Shown here in pieces: positions 49,353 to 57,070 of a stretch of 64,000 nucleotides of DNA (within the stretch, counting starts at the first letter, position 1; every line of letters starts with the position of its first letter). Below the pieces are notes generated by a model that saw only the letters and a program-made list of their open reading frames with translations, searched no databases and was not told the DNA's origin. Position numbers and translations under genes: made by a program. This DNA is from Yoonia sp. BS5-3 (GTDB taxonomy: Bacteria > Pseudomonadota > Alphaproteobacteria > Rhodobacterales > Rhodobacteraceae): the NCBI RefSeq assembly GCF_038069655.2, contig NZ_CP150951.2:1054001-1118000 (forward strand). The letters run 5' to 3'.

Positions 49353-49369
49353 TCCGCCAATACGAATTT

Positions 49370-49386
49370 ACTTGCAAAAAGCAAGT
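49370..49386. promoter_or_regulatory. HxlR operator candidate 2
   Basis: Second ACTTG-N7-CAAGT dyad; the wider palindrome TTTACTTGC-AAAAA-GCAAGTAAA spans 49367-49389 (arms of nine). It is 34 bases (three turns) from candidate 1 and overlaps the start region of the VOC gene. Confidence 0.6.
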
Positions 49387-49401
49387 AAATGGAGAATGAC
49401 G

Positions 49402-49749
49402 ATGAGCACTGGTTTTGTATGGTTCGACAACATCGGGTCTGAACGTGCCCAAACGACCGCATTTTTGACCAAGACCTTTGGATGGGCCCGGAATGACATT
49501 GGCCTGATGACCTTTTTGATCAAAGGCGAGGGCCAACCCTTTGCGGCGACATGTGACGCGATGGAAGGGATCAGAGGTTGGGTGCCTTATGTTGAAATCG
49601 ACATGCTGGCCGATGCGGTTGCCGTGGCCCAAGACAATGGGGCGACGGTTCTGGCCGAAAATATCCAAGGCCCAGCCGGGATCGCCACATTCATCACTGA
49701 TCCGGGCGGCGTACCGCTGGCCCTGTGGAAACGGGCGGAGGGTATGTGA
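49402..49749 (+). CDS. VOC family protein under HxlR control
   Basis: 115-residue vicinal-oxygen-chelate protein (FVWFDNIGSERAQTTAFLTKTFGW, then PAGIATFITDPGGVPLALWK). The ATG at 49402 is best because GGAG sits seven bases before it; the ATG at 49396 is too close. No metal-ligand histidine set is evident. Adjacent to and probably cotranscribed with the following membrane gene, which starts at its stop. Divergent from hxlR. Confidence 0.82.
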   Translation: MSTGFVWFDNIGSERAQTTAFLTKTFGWARNDIGLMTFLIKGEGQPFAATCDAMEGIRGWVPYVEIDMLADAVAVAQDNGATVLAENIQGPAGIATFITDPGGVPLALWKRAEGM

Positions 49750-50157
49750 ATGGCCCTGCAAACTGTCCTAACCGTGCTAGCCTTCATGGTTGTGTCCTTT
49801 GCTGTGCAGGGGCTTTCGCATTTCATCATCAATGCCAAGCATTTCGCAGATATTGGCTTCATGCGCCCCGATCCGATCTTACCCATGGGTTTTGCGGTGA
49901 TGATCATTCAGGCGTTGATCATTAGCTTTGTCATGATCAACCTCTGGCCCAACGGGGCCACGATAATGCAGGCTTTGACGGTTGCCGCTTGCTTTGGCCT
50001 GTTCCTGGGCAGCTACATCGCTCTGGCGGAACCGGCCAAATATGCGGCGCCATCAATCCCGGCCTGGATCATGGTCGAAGCCTCGGCAAGCTTTGTGCAA
50101 TTCGCGGGTTTTGGCGTGTTGCTCGGGCTGATCTATCGCGGATCGCCTGCGACGTAG
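49750..50157 (+). CDS. Small integral membrane protein, four helices
   Basis: 135 residues with four hydrophobic helices (VLTVLAFMVVSFAVQGL, GFAVMIIQALIISFVMI, ALTVAACFGLFLGSYIAL, SFVQFAGFGVLLGLIY). Starts with ATG directly after the VOC stop (TGAATG). The layout recalls DUF1761-type proteins. Paired with VOC genes under HxlR control; role unknown. Confidence 0.75.
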   Translation: MALQTVLTVLAFMVVSFAVQGLSHFIINAKHFADIGFMRPDPILPMGFAVMIIQALIISFVMINLWPNGATIMQALTVAACFGLFLGSYIALAEPAKYAAPSIPAWIMVEASASFVQFAGFGVLLGLIYRGSPAT

Positions 50158-50292
50158 TTCACGACCATTCCGACAGTTCCTGCGCTTTCTTTTTATGAAA
50201 CGAACTGTTCCGCCAAATTTGGCCAAGACATCAAGGCGTACCGACCCTCGCGCGCGGCAAGGGCTACAGAATTTTCAGAAAGACATCTGAAC

Positions 50293-50319
50293 AAAGACCC
50301 GTCCCTTGGCGGGTCTTTT
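50293..50319 (+). terminator. Hairpin terminator downstream of the VOC/membrane unit
   Basis: AAAGACCCG ... CGGGTCTTTT around an eight-base loop. Its position about 135 bases past the membrane gene stop, with no gene between, fits a 3' end for that unit; the A-run makes it potentially bidirectional. Confidence 0.65.
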
Positions 50320-50392
50320 CGTTGGTACATGGGAAAAAGCACTGGTAAGATCATGCGCAGGGGGCGCGTCTTGATAAAGGATTTCGCGCGAA

Positions 50393-50851
50393 ATGGAACT
50401 CGACAGCATAGATTACCGCATTTTGGCCGTTTTGCAGCGAAAAGGGCGGATTTCGAATGCAGACCTGTCCGAGCAAGCCAATTTATCGGCCTCGGCCTGT
50501 CACAGGCGGGTGCAGCGGTTGGAAAAAGACGGGTATATCCGTGATTACGTCGCGCTGCTTGATCCGCGCAAAATGGGGCGGCCAACCACGGTTTTTGTGG
50601 AAATTACGCTCAGCGGTCAGGCCGATGAGGTACTTGATGCCTTCGAAAAGGCCGTCGCCCGGGTCCCGGATGTGCTGGAATGCCATCTGATGGCGGGCAC
50701 GGCGGATTACCTGCTTAAAGTCGTGGCGGGCGATACCGAAGATTTCGCGCGGATCCACCGCAAATATCTGGCCACCTTGCCCGGGGTAGCGCAGATGCAG
50801 TCTTCATTCGCGCTGCGCACCGTCAGACAAACCACAGCGCTACCTGTCTAG
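50393..50851 (+). CDS. Lrp/AsnC family transcriptional regulator
   Basis: 152-residue feast/famine regulator: N-terminal helix-turn-helix (LDSIDYRILAVLQRKGRISNADLSEQ region, LSASACHRRVQRLEKDGYI) and the C-terminal RAM ligand-binding domain (VPDVLECHLMAGTADYLLKV). It probably senses an amino acid and forms dimers or octamers. Its start is just past the terminator; the 3' end converges on the next gene with a four-base overlap. Confidence 0.93.
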   Translation: MELDSIDYRILAVLQRKGRISNADLSEQANLSASACHRRVQRLEKDGYIRDYVALLDPRKMGRPTTVFVEITLSGQADEVLDAFEKAVARVPDVLECHLMAGTADYLLKVVAGDTEDFARIHRKYLATLPGVAQMQSSFALRTVRQTTALPV

Positions 50852-51465
50852 GCGTCGAACGGGCCCAGCACGCCGCCTTTGATGGTCAGCAATTGGGGGG
50901 TCAACGGTCTGCCATTTGCAACCGGATCAGCGACGCTTTCGGCATGCATGACCGCGGCGATCTCTTTCATGCCCGCAACGGAATCCGGATCATTCGCCCC
51001 GCATGCATGGATCGAAACCCGTGTTCCGACCGCGAAAACAGGCGGCCCGTCTAGCGCATCCAGGTCCAACCAGGTCTCGGTGGTCAGCAAAAACGACGCT
51101 GATAGATCCAGGTCGGGTGTAAACCGGGCACGATATCGGCCGCCGCCACCCTCGACCGTCAGATCAGCTGCGGCAGCACGCAGCCGGGCCATAGCGATGT
51201 CGCGCGCGGCGTCATAGCTCAGGCCCTGTTGATCCAGATGGGCAGATGACATCAGCTGAAAAGACGGCCCCGCATTCAGCGCCAGAACCTCGACAACCCC
51301 ATCGACAACCGGGCGGGTGACAGGAATGTCTGCATCGCCCGCACCTGCGTTACGCAATGTTTCAACCGTCGCGGCCAAACTGTCAGTGTCACGCAGCAGA
51401 ATGTCGATCTGCGTTGAAGGGGCCTCTGCCTTGGGTTTCCGTTTGAAGATATCCAGTAAACCCAT
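50848..51465 (-). CDS. Conserved hypothetical protein (YtpQ/DUF1444-like features)
   Basis: 205-residue acidic protein starting MGLLDIFKRKPK. No signal peptide or membrane helix. The central region has the pattern seen in DUF1444-type proteins, but I cannot be sure of the family. It starts 20 bases before the divergent asd promoter region and converges on the lrp gene. Function unknown. Confidence 0.6.
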   Translation of the reverse strand: MGLLDIFKRKPKAEAPSTQIDILLRDTDSLAATVETLRNAGAGDADIPVTRPVVDGVVEVLALNAGPSFQLMSSAHLDQQGLSYDAARDIAMARLRAAAADLTVEGGGGRYRARFTPDLDLSASFLLTTETWLDLDALDGPPVFAVGTRVSIHACGANDPDSVAGMKEIAAVMHAESVADPVANGRPLTPQLLTIKGGVLGPFDA

Positions 51466-51570
51466 GGTCCTGCCCCTTTTGCTATGGTGCCGGGAAATCC
51501 GCCACGTCCCTCTTTCCCTTGCCTGATGTGCAAGGTAAAGGGGCGCAACTGTAAAAAGGGAGCCTCTGCC

Positions 51571-52593
51571 ATGGGCTATAAGATCGTCATTGTCGGCGCC
51601 ACCGGGAACGTGGGCCGCGAAATGCTGAACATCCTCGACGAACGGGCCTTTCCCGTTGACGAGATGGCCGTGCTGGCCAGCCGGAAATCGCTGGGCACCG
51701 AGGTGAGCTTTGGGGAAAAGACCCTGACGACGCAGGACCTGGATACATTTGATTTCAGCGGCTGGGACATTGCCTTATTTGCCGTGGGATCAGAGGCCAC
51801 CAAAACCTACGCGCCCAAAGCTGCGGCGGCTGGATGCGTGGTCATCGATAACTCATCGCTTTACCGCTATGACCCGGACGTGCCGCTGATCGTTCCCGAG
51901 GTCAACGCAAACGCGGTCCATGGCTATGCCAAGAAAAACATCATCGCGAACCCCAATTGTTCGACGGCGCAGATGGTTGTGGCGCTCAAGCCGCTGCATG
52001 ACCGGGCCACGATCAAGCGCGTTGTGGTCAGCACCTATCAATCCGTCTCAGGCGCAGGCAAAGGCGGCATTGATGAACTTTGGGACCAGACCAAATCGAT
52101 GTATAACCCCACCGATGACAAGCCGCCCAAGCAGTTCACCAAACAGATCGCCTTTAATGTGATCCCGCATATCGACAAATTCCTGGATAGCGGTGAGACC
52201 AAAGAAGAATGGAAAATGGTGGCCGAGACGAAAAAGATCGTCGATCCATCGATCAAGGTCACGGCCACTTGCGTACGGGTACCGGTCTTTGTTGGCCATT
52301 CCGAGGCCATCAATATCGAATTCGAAGGTTTCCTTGATGAGGACGAAGCACGCGACATCCTGCGCGAAGCGCCCGGCGTCATGGTCATCGATAAACGCGA
52401 AGACGGCGGTTATGTGACCCCGGTGGAATGTGTCGGCGATTTCGCGACATTCATCAGCCGGATCCGGCAGGACAGCACCATTGATAACGGGCTGAACCTG
52501 TGGTGCGTGTCAGACAATTTGCGCAAAGGCGCCGCATTGAACGCCGTGCAAATCGCCGAGCTACTGGGACGTGAGTGCCTGAAAAAGGGCTGA
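51571..52593 (+). CDS. asd: Aspartate-semialdehyde dehydrogenase
   Basis: 340-residue enzyme of the Asp-family amino acid and diaminopimelate pathways; it reduces aspartyl phosphate with NADPH. N-terminal VGATGNVGREML binds NADP. The catalytic cysteine is in NPNCSTAQM near residue 130, and the substrate-binding histidine region is CVRVPVFVGHSE. ATG at 51571 follows AAAAAGGGAG. A strong terminator follows. Confidence 0.96.
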   Translation: MGYKIVIVGATGNVGREMLNILDERAFPVDEMAVLASRKSLGTEVSFGEKTLTTQDLDTFDFSGWDIALFAVGSEATKTYAPKAAAAGCVVIDNSSLYRYDPDVPLIVPEVNANAVHGYAKKNIIANPNCSTAQMVVALKPLHDRATIKRVVVSTYQSVSGAGKGGIDELWDQTKSMYNPTDDKPPKQFTKQIAFNVIPHIDKFLDSGETKEEWKMVAETKKIVDPSIKVTATCVRVPVFVGHSEAINIEFEGFLDEDEARDILREAPGVMVIDKREDGGYVTPVECVGDFATFISRIRQDSTIDNGLNLWCVSDNLRKGAALNAVQIAELLGRECLKKG

Positions 52594-52612
52594 GGCCGTT
52601 TCGATCTTGACG

Positions 52613-52643
52613 AAGGGGGCGCGATTTTCGTGCCCCCTTTTTC
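52613..52643 (+). terminator. Rho-independent terminator of asd
   Basis: GGGGGC ... GCCCCC stem around 52615-52637, followed by TTTTT; 20 bases past the asd stop. Confidence 0.8.
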
Positions 52644-52836
52644 GTTGGATGCACGGTTTGCTTTGCCCCGGGCCCCCAGGATCAGGATGTATCCCAATTC
52701 AAAATGATTACTGTCTGACGGAGTATCGCAAGCAAAGTTTGCAATACGGACCAGCCCAGTTGCTTTGATATTGGATAACAAGGTCCCGATAACATAAGCC
52801 AACAACAAACTCACAGAAAACAACAAAGGTAACACA

Positions 52837-53298
52837 TTGAAAAAACTAATTTGTTCGGTTGCGCTCATTGGCTTGGCAGGGTGTTCATGGACACCGCTCG
52901 ATCTTTGCAAGCGCGATGCGTATTTCGAAGCGCTCGATCTAGAAGAGCAGATCGAGCTGGCAGCCAAAAACTTGGATCGGGGATACGGCGTTGGCTACAT
53001 TGAAAGCAATGACTTCTGGTCGCACAAGTTAGGATACCGAAACAGGTGCCAATCATTTGGACAAGAATACCATTGCCACGTGCTGCTGGAAGACGGTTCT
53101 GTTGGGCATATTGAAAGCCCACAGCGCGTTCCAATCTCAATGACGCAAGAGCGCGTGCTTTTGGAAAGATACACGAACCGGCTTGGAAACAAGGAAGAGT
53201 ATGTGCGGAACGCTTTTGCAGCATGCCAGCAAGAATACCCTTCTCATGTTGGGCAGGATGAAAAGTATCCCGGGGACGGTAGCGATCTCTGGCAATAA
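52837..53298 (+). CDS. Small lipoprotein A of a tandem pair
   Basis: 153-residue protein with a lipoprotein signal (KKLICSVALIGLAGC, lipobox LAGC). The TTG start at 52837 is preceded by AAAGGT. The mature part has helical EEQIELAAKNLDRGYGVGY, a C-x-many-YHC cysteine pair and a C-terminal CQQEYP. It is distantly related to the next gene: LE-QI-A-L-GY, a cysteine pair, and PxRxPI/L followed by a helix. AT-richer than its surroundings. Family not recognised. Confidence 0.7.
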   Translation: MKKLICSVALIGLAGCSWTPLDLCKRDAYFEALDLEEQIELAAKNLDRGYGVGYIESNDFWSHKLGYRNRCQSFGQEYHCHVLLEDGSVGHIESPQRVPISMTQERVLLERYTNRLGNKEEYVRNAFAACQQEYPSHVGQDEKYPGDGSDLWQ

Positions 53299-53330
53299 GA
53301 CTCAAAAACAGAAAAAAGAAGAAAGCTGAA

Positions 53331-53750
53331 ATGAAAGAAATACTATCAGTCGTGACAATCGTTGGCCTGTCATCTTGCGGTGTTGGCCAGTGGGCATGCG
53401 AGTTAGGGGTCGATAATCAGATTGCCGCATTGGAGCGACAAATTTATGCTGCAGAACAGCATTTAGAAAGCGGCTACGCATATGTTTCCAACGAAGTTGT
53501 TCGTAGAAGCGTTGTTACACCGGCAAGAAACGAAGATCCCGATTTGCGTGCAGTTCCATGTACTGGAACCGATGTGGATGGCGCTATACGTAACTTTACC
53601 TGCTTTCATGAAGTGACGTCGCAATCTGCCCCTGGACGGAAAATACCGCTCGATAGGGCCTTCGAAATGCGGGTTCTCAATGAAGCGCGTATCGAACTTC
53701 GCGAACGGCGCGCTAGCCGTGAAAAAGACATTGCTGAGTGTATCAGCTAG
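53331..53750 (+). CDS. Small lipoprotein B of a tandem pair
   Basis: 139-residue protein with signal MKEILSVVTIVGLSSC (lipobox SSC). Mature LERQIYAAEQHLESGYAYVS matches the start of lipoprotein A, as do the spaced cysteine pair and PGRKIPLDRAFEMR. It starts 32 bases after gene A with AAGAAAGC, so they are probably cotranscribed paralogues. Low GC and no known domain suggest recent acquisition. Function unknown. Confidence 0.68.
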   Translation: MKEILSVVTIVGLSSCGVGQWACELGVDNQIAALERQIYAAEQHLESGYAYVSNEVVRRSVVTPARNEDPDLRAVPCTGTDVDGAIRNFTCFHEVTSQSAPGRKIPLDRAFEMRVLNEARIELRERRASREKDIAECIS

Positions 53751-54178
53751 CTTAGACCCTTATTGGAAAATGTGCCCTTCACTCTGTATTGAGAGTGGGG
53801 GCACAGCAGCCGGACGCATTCGCCGCATGATCTTGAAGCCATGCCGACGGCACGAACCGAGCAGATACGGTGATTGTCACGCTGCCCGCACATTCATCTT
53901 GAAACCACAATAACTGGGTTGGGCTAAGCAGGGATCTCGGACAAGACCTACTACTAGGGTAAAAAGTTTGGGGGTGTCGGCCGTCCTCAACTTTCGGAGA
54001 CCAACAGCAAAGGACAGATCACTGGCTTTTGTTGCGATTGACGATGCCCGGAAAAGTAAAACTTTTTGAGAATGGATCTTTCAGTGGAAAAGCCACCAAC
54101 CATCTTCTTGCGTGACATGGCCGAAATAAAAAGCGGGATTTTCCTGTGAATTGATCTTTGGGATCAAACCCCAATAAT
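53751..54178. other. Intergenic stretch, no gene seen
   Basis: About 430 bases after lipoprotein B. Contains a short imperfect hairpin near 53780-53830 and AT-rich sequence. No convincing ORF, repeat or RNA gene. Confidence 0.5.
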
Positions 54179-54213
54179 CAGTCAGCGGCGGCAGTAATAC
54201 CAGCCGCTGACTG
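54179..54213 (-). terminator. Hairpin after the small periplasmic protein gene
   Basis: CAGTCAGCGGC (54179-54189) pairs perfectly with GCCGCTGACTG (54203-54213) about 12 bases past the stop of the minus-strand gene ending at 54226. Only a weak T-tract follows. Confidence 0.5.
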
Positions 54214-54225
54214 ACGTTATAACGC

Positions 54226-54492
54226 TTAGCCAGCGTATTCAGCGATCAGCGCGTCCAGGTTTTCGCAGATTGCTTCTTGGTCACCTGTCGCAGCCGCGGC
54301 TGTCATGGCTTCCTGCATTTTTGTGGAAAGCTCAGTCATCTTGGCTGTGTCGGTCGTCGCAAGGGCTTGCATCGCTTCGCTCAGGGTTGTTGTCTTCGCC
54401 TGAACATCTTCGGCAGTGCATTCTGCTGCGGCGGCAGTTGCAAGAACGCTCAGTGTCAGACCACCGGCCAGCTTGATGAAGGTCGATTTCAT
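54226..54492 (-). CDS. Small secreted helical protein
   Basis: 88 residues: signal peptide of about 21 residues (KSTFIKLAGGLTLSVLATAAAA), then a helical, Ala/Thr/Met-rich domain with two cysteines (ECTAED and AICEN) that could form one disulfide. Similar proteins occur in Rhodobacteraceae as hypotheticals. The ATG at 54492 has GGAGAA upstream. Function unknown. Confidence 0.7.
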   Translation of the reverse strand: MKSTFIKLAGGLTLSVLATAAAAECTAEDVQAKTTTLSEAMQALATTDTAKMTELSTKMQEAMTAAAATGDQEAICENLDALIAEYAG

Positions 54493-54852
54493 GTAATTCT
54501 CCAAATATTAGGGTAATATGCGCGTGCAAAACACGGCAAGCATTCCGCGCTTTAGCGCGTAGGCCGCAGTTAGGCTAGGCCTACCCGAACCGCAATCGAT
54601 ATCCGGCATCGCAAAAACCCGTAGGTGGAAATGTTCCTTTTTCATCAAATCCTTAGGTGCAATCTCGCCGATCAGAACTCGAGATCACAATTCACAGTTT
54701 CAACTATCCCAGTCCCGGTATAGGGGCGCCCGTTTATCGCATACGCCCGACCTTTTGTCAGGGCCTCAAAATATTTCGCTGATGCGCCAAGGATAACTGC
54801 CTGCCGCACGTCAAAGAGGTTATAAAGACCCTAATTCAAGCAGGAGACCCCT
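54493..54852. other. Divergent promoter region
   Basis: About 360 bases between the small secreted protein and the MuiA-like gene. Contains the hairpin GCGC-TTTA-GCGC near 54549-54560 and no ORF. Promoters for both genes must lie here. Confidence 0.5.
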
Positions 54853-56514
54853 ATGTTCCGCCCCTTATTGACCGCTAGTTTCATTGCACTTTCGGCGCCC
54901 GGTTTTGCCGATACCTTCACTGGTGAGGCCGTTATCGACACCGTCACGATCTACCCTGGCCTTGCAGAGATCAGCCGCTTGATCACGCTTGATCTGCCTG
55001 CGGGTAGCCACGACATTATTGTCCCCGGACTGCCCCAGACGCTGGCAACCGAAGGGCTGCGTCTTTCGGCCCCGCAATCGGTACAAGTGGGCGCGATCAG
55101 CCTGTCGCGCGACCGGCTGCCCGTAACGCCAGACCAGACAACCCCCGCCGTGCAAGCCGCCAAGGACGAGGTCACGCGACTGGAAGAAGCCCTGCGCCAG
55201 CGCGATGTCACGATCGAAGAAATTCGGCTGCGGGTTCTGGCCGCAGAAGAGCAGATCGCCTTCCTGCAAAGCCTCAGCCAGGCCAGCGCGGGCGACACGC
55301 TTAGCGCCGGGGCCGTGGCTGATATCCGGGCACTTGCACAGATGGTCGGAGAAGAAACGCTGGCCGTGCGGCAGGCCGCCTTCACGGCCGAGCAAGAGGC
55401 GCTGGCCGCCATGCGCGCCCGCGAGGACGATGTGACAGCCCTGAACGATGCGCGCCAGGCGCTGGCAGCACTGATCGCCCCTGAAACCGAAGGGTCTGTG
55501 CTGACATTTACGGTGAATACCGCTGCGCCGGGCGAAGTGGTGATCGATGTCAGCACGCTGGAATCCTACGCAAACTGGTCGCCGGTCTATGATATGCGCC
55601 TGACAACGGGTGATACAGCGGCGCTTGATATCGACCGGGCCGTGGTGGTCAGCCAGCAAACCGGACAAGACTGGCTCAACGTCAATCTGATCCTGTCCAC
55701 CGCACGGCCAGGCGAGCAAATCGCGCCAAGCGATGTCTGGGCACCGCTGCGCCGGATCATCTCGGAAGAAGAACTGGCGCGCGAACAGCAACAAGTGATG
55801 CTTGCCGATCAGGTCATGACCCGTTCATTTGCAGGCGGCGTGAGCGAAATGGCCATGGAAGCCCCGGCCCCTGCGATTGTCGCGCAGGCCGATTTCAGCG
55901 GCGCGACCGTCACCTATCGCTATCCGGGCCGGGTCGATATTCGGAACGGGGTGGATGATCTGCGCCTGCCGCTTGATCAGCTCAGTCTTGAGGCCGATAT
56001 CTGGGCCGAAGCCGTACCCAGCCGTGATGATATCGCCTATCGCGTGGCTGAATTCACAAACACAACCGATGAAATCCTGTTGCCTGGGCAGGCCCTTCTT
56101 TTTGCCGATGGAACGATGATCGGCTTTAGCCATTTGCCGTTACTTGCGGCGGGGGCCGATCAGAAAATGGGCTTTGGTCCGCTTGACGGGTTGCGGCTGA
56201 CACGGTCGACGCCCCGCAAATCCGAAGGCGAAACCGGTGTATTCTCAAGCGCGAACCAGCTGACAGAACAGGCTCAGATGACGGTCGAAAACCTGACCGG
56301 GCGGGATTGGCGTGTGCTGCTACGCGATGCGGTCCCCTATTCGGAACAGGACGATCTTGAAGTGGAGCTGAACGCCTCGCCCGCGGTCACCCAGCGGAAC
56401 CCGGACGGGCAGCGCGGCATATTGGAATGGGATCTGAATGTCGGCGCAGGCGAGACCGCCGAGATCGGCTTTGACTACACACTGACCTGGCCAACGGGGT
56501 ATGTCCTGCAATAG
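54853..56514 (+). CDS. MuiA-like DUF4139 protein
   Basis: 553-residue exported protein. Signal peptide of about 19 residues; DUF4140-type N-terminal domain (VTIYPGLAEISRLITLDLPAG); a coiled coil at about residues 95-205; then the DUF4139 beta domain (SPVYDMRLTTGDT, DWLNVNLILSTARP). The family is called mucoidy inhibitor A but its function is not established. Complete, monocistronic. Confidence 0.88.
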   Translation: MFRPLLTASFIALSAPGFADTFTGEAVIDTVTIYPGLAEISRLITLDLPAGSHDIIVPGLPQTLATEGLRLSAPQSVQVGAISLSRDRLPVTPDQTTPAVQAAKDEVTRLEEALRQRDVTIEEIRLRVLAAEEQIAFLQSLSQASAGDTLSAGAVADIRALAQMVGEETLAVRQAAFTAEQEALAAMRAREDDVTALNDARQALAALIAPETEGSVLTFTVNTAAPGEVVIDVSTLESYANWSPVYDMRLTTGDTAALDIDRAVVVSQQTGQDWLNVNLILSTARPGEQIAPSDVWAPLRRIISEEELAREQQQVMLADQVMTRSFAGGVSEMAMEAPAPAIVAQADFSGATVTYRYPGRVDIRNGVDDLRLPLDQLSLEADIWAEAVPSRDDIAYRVAEFTNTTDEILLPGQALLFADGTMIGFSHLPLLAAGADQKMGFGPLDGLRLTRSTPRKSEGETGVFSSANQLTEQAQMTVENLTGRDWRVLLRDAVPYSEQDDLEVELNASPAVTQRNPDGQRGILEWDLNVGAGETAEIGFDYTLTWPTGYVLQ

Positions 56515-56565
56515 GGCAACATCTAAAACCGGCGCGCTGATGGTGCGCCGGATTGCTACAGGCAC

Positions 56566-56940
56566 CTAGTCGCGAATGGGCGAACTGATATCAACGGCAG
56601 AGCCCGCCGGGTCGCGCAGCATCAGCCGTCTTTGTCCATAGGGCAAATCGGTGGGCGGCTGGATGATATCGGCCTGCATCGCCCGCGCCTTTTCGGCCAC
56701 CTCATCAAGGTCCGGCACGACAAATGTCAGGATGCTCCCGCCCTGGCCTTGCGGCAGATCTTTGGGGATCGTCTCATGGGTCTTGGACAAGATACCCAGC
56801 TCAAATCCCGGCATATCCTTATGCGACAAAAGAACGAACCAGCCAAAATCACCGGCGCGTTGCATACCCAATAGCGCCTCATAGAAGGCGGCTGTTTCGG
56901 GGACATTGCTGGTAAGAATATTTGTGAAGGCGCGGTTCAT
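56566..56940 (-). CDS. VOC family protein
   Basis: 124-residue vicinal-oxygen-chelate protein (MNRAFTNILTSNVPETAAFYEALLGM and DPAGSAVDISSP). Start MNRAF at 56940 is preferred over the ATG 15 bases earlier. The first strand has asparagine where glyoxalases carry a histidine, so it is probably not a glyoxalase I. The GTAC motif lies 55 bases upstream. Confidence 0.83.
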   Translation of the reverse strand: MNRAFTNILTSNVPETAAFYEALLGMQRAGDFGWFVLLSHKDMPGFELGILSKTHETIPKDLPQGQGGSILTFVVPDLDEVAEKARAMQADIIQPPTDLPYGQRRLMLRDPAGSAVDISSPIRD

Positions 56941-56993
56941 GGCGGTCCCATCCATTGTGATCTGTCAGATCCGTTTTCGCCCATACAATGGGT

Positions 56994-57024
56994 TGTACAT
57001 ACGCCATATGTACAGAATCTGTAC
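56994..57024. promoter_or_regulatory. Three-box GTAC motif upstream of the VOC gene
   Basis: GTAC at 56995, 57010 and 57021 (spacings 15 and 11); dyads TGTACATA-CGCCA-TATGTACA and GTACAG-AAT-CTGTAC. The reverse complement aligns with the copy at 45987. Confidence 0.55.
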
Positions 57025-57038
57025 GCCGCGCATACATG

Positions 57039-57061
57039 AAAAAGGGGCGCTGCTGCGCCCC
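57039..57061 (-). terminator. Rho-independent terminator of the ETF-QO gene
   Basis: GGGGCGC-TGCT-GCGCCCC (57044-57061) with five T on the minus strand. It lies ten bases past the family-conserved stop at 57071 and would be inside the ORF if the shifted frame were used. Confidence 0.8.
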
Positions 57062-57070
57062 TTGATCTGA

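Noticed and set aside
50158-50392. Possible tRNA or small RNA gene before the hairpin terminator
   Set aside because: No cloverleaf, no CCA-adjacent acceptor pairing and no conserved GTTC loop in this stretch.
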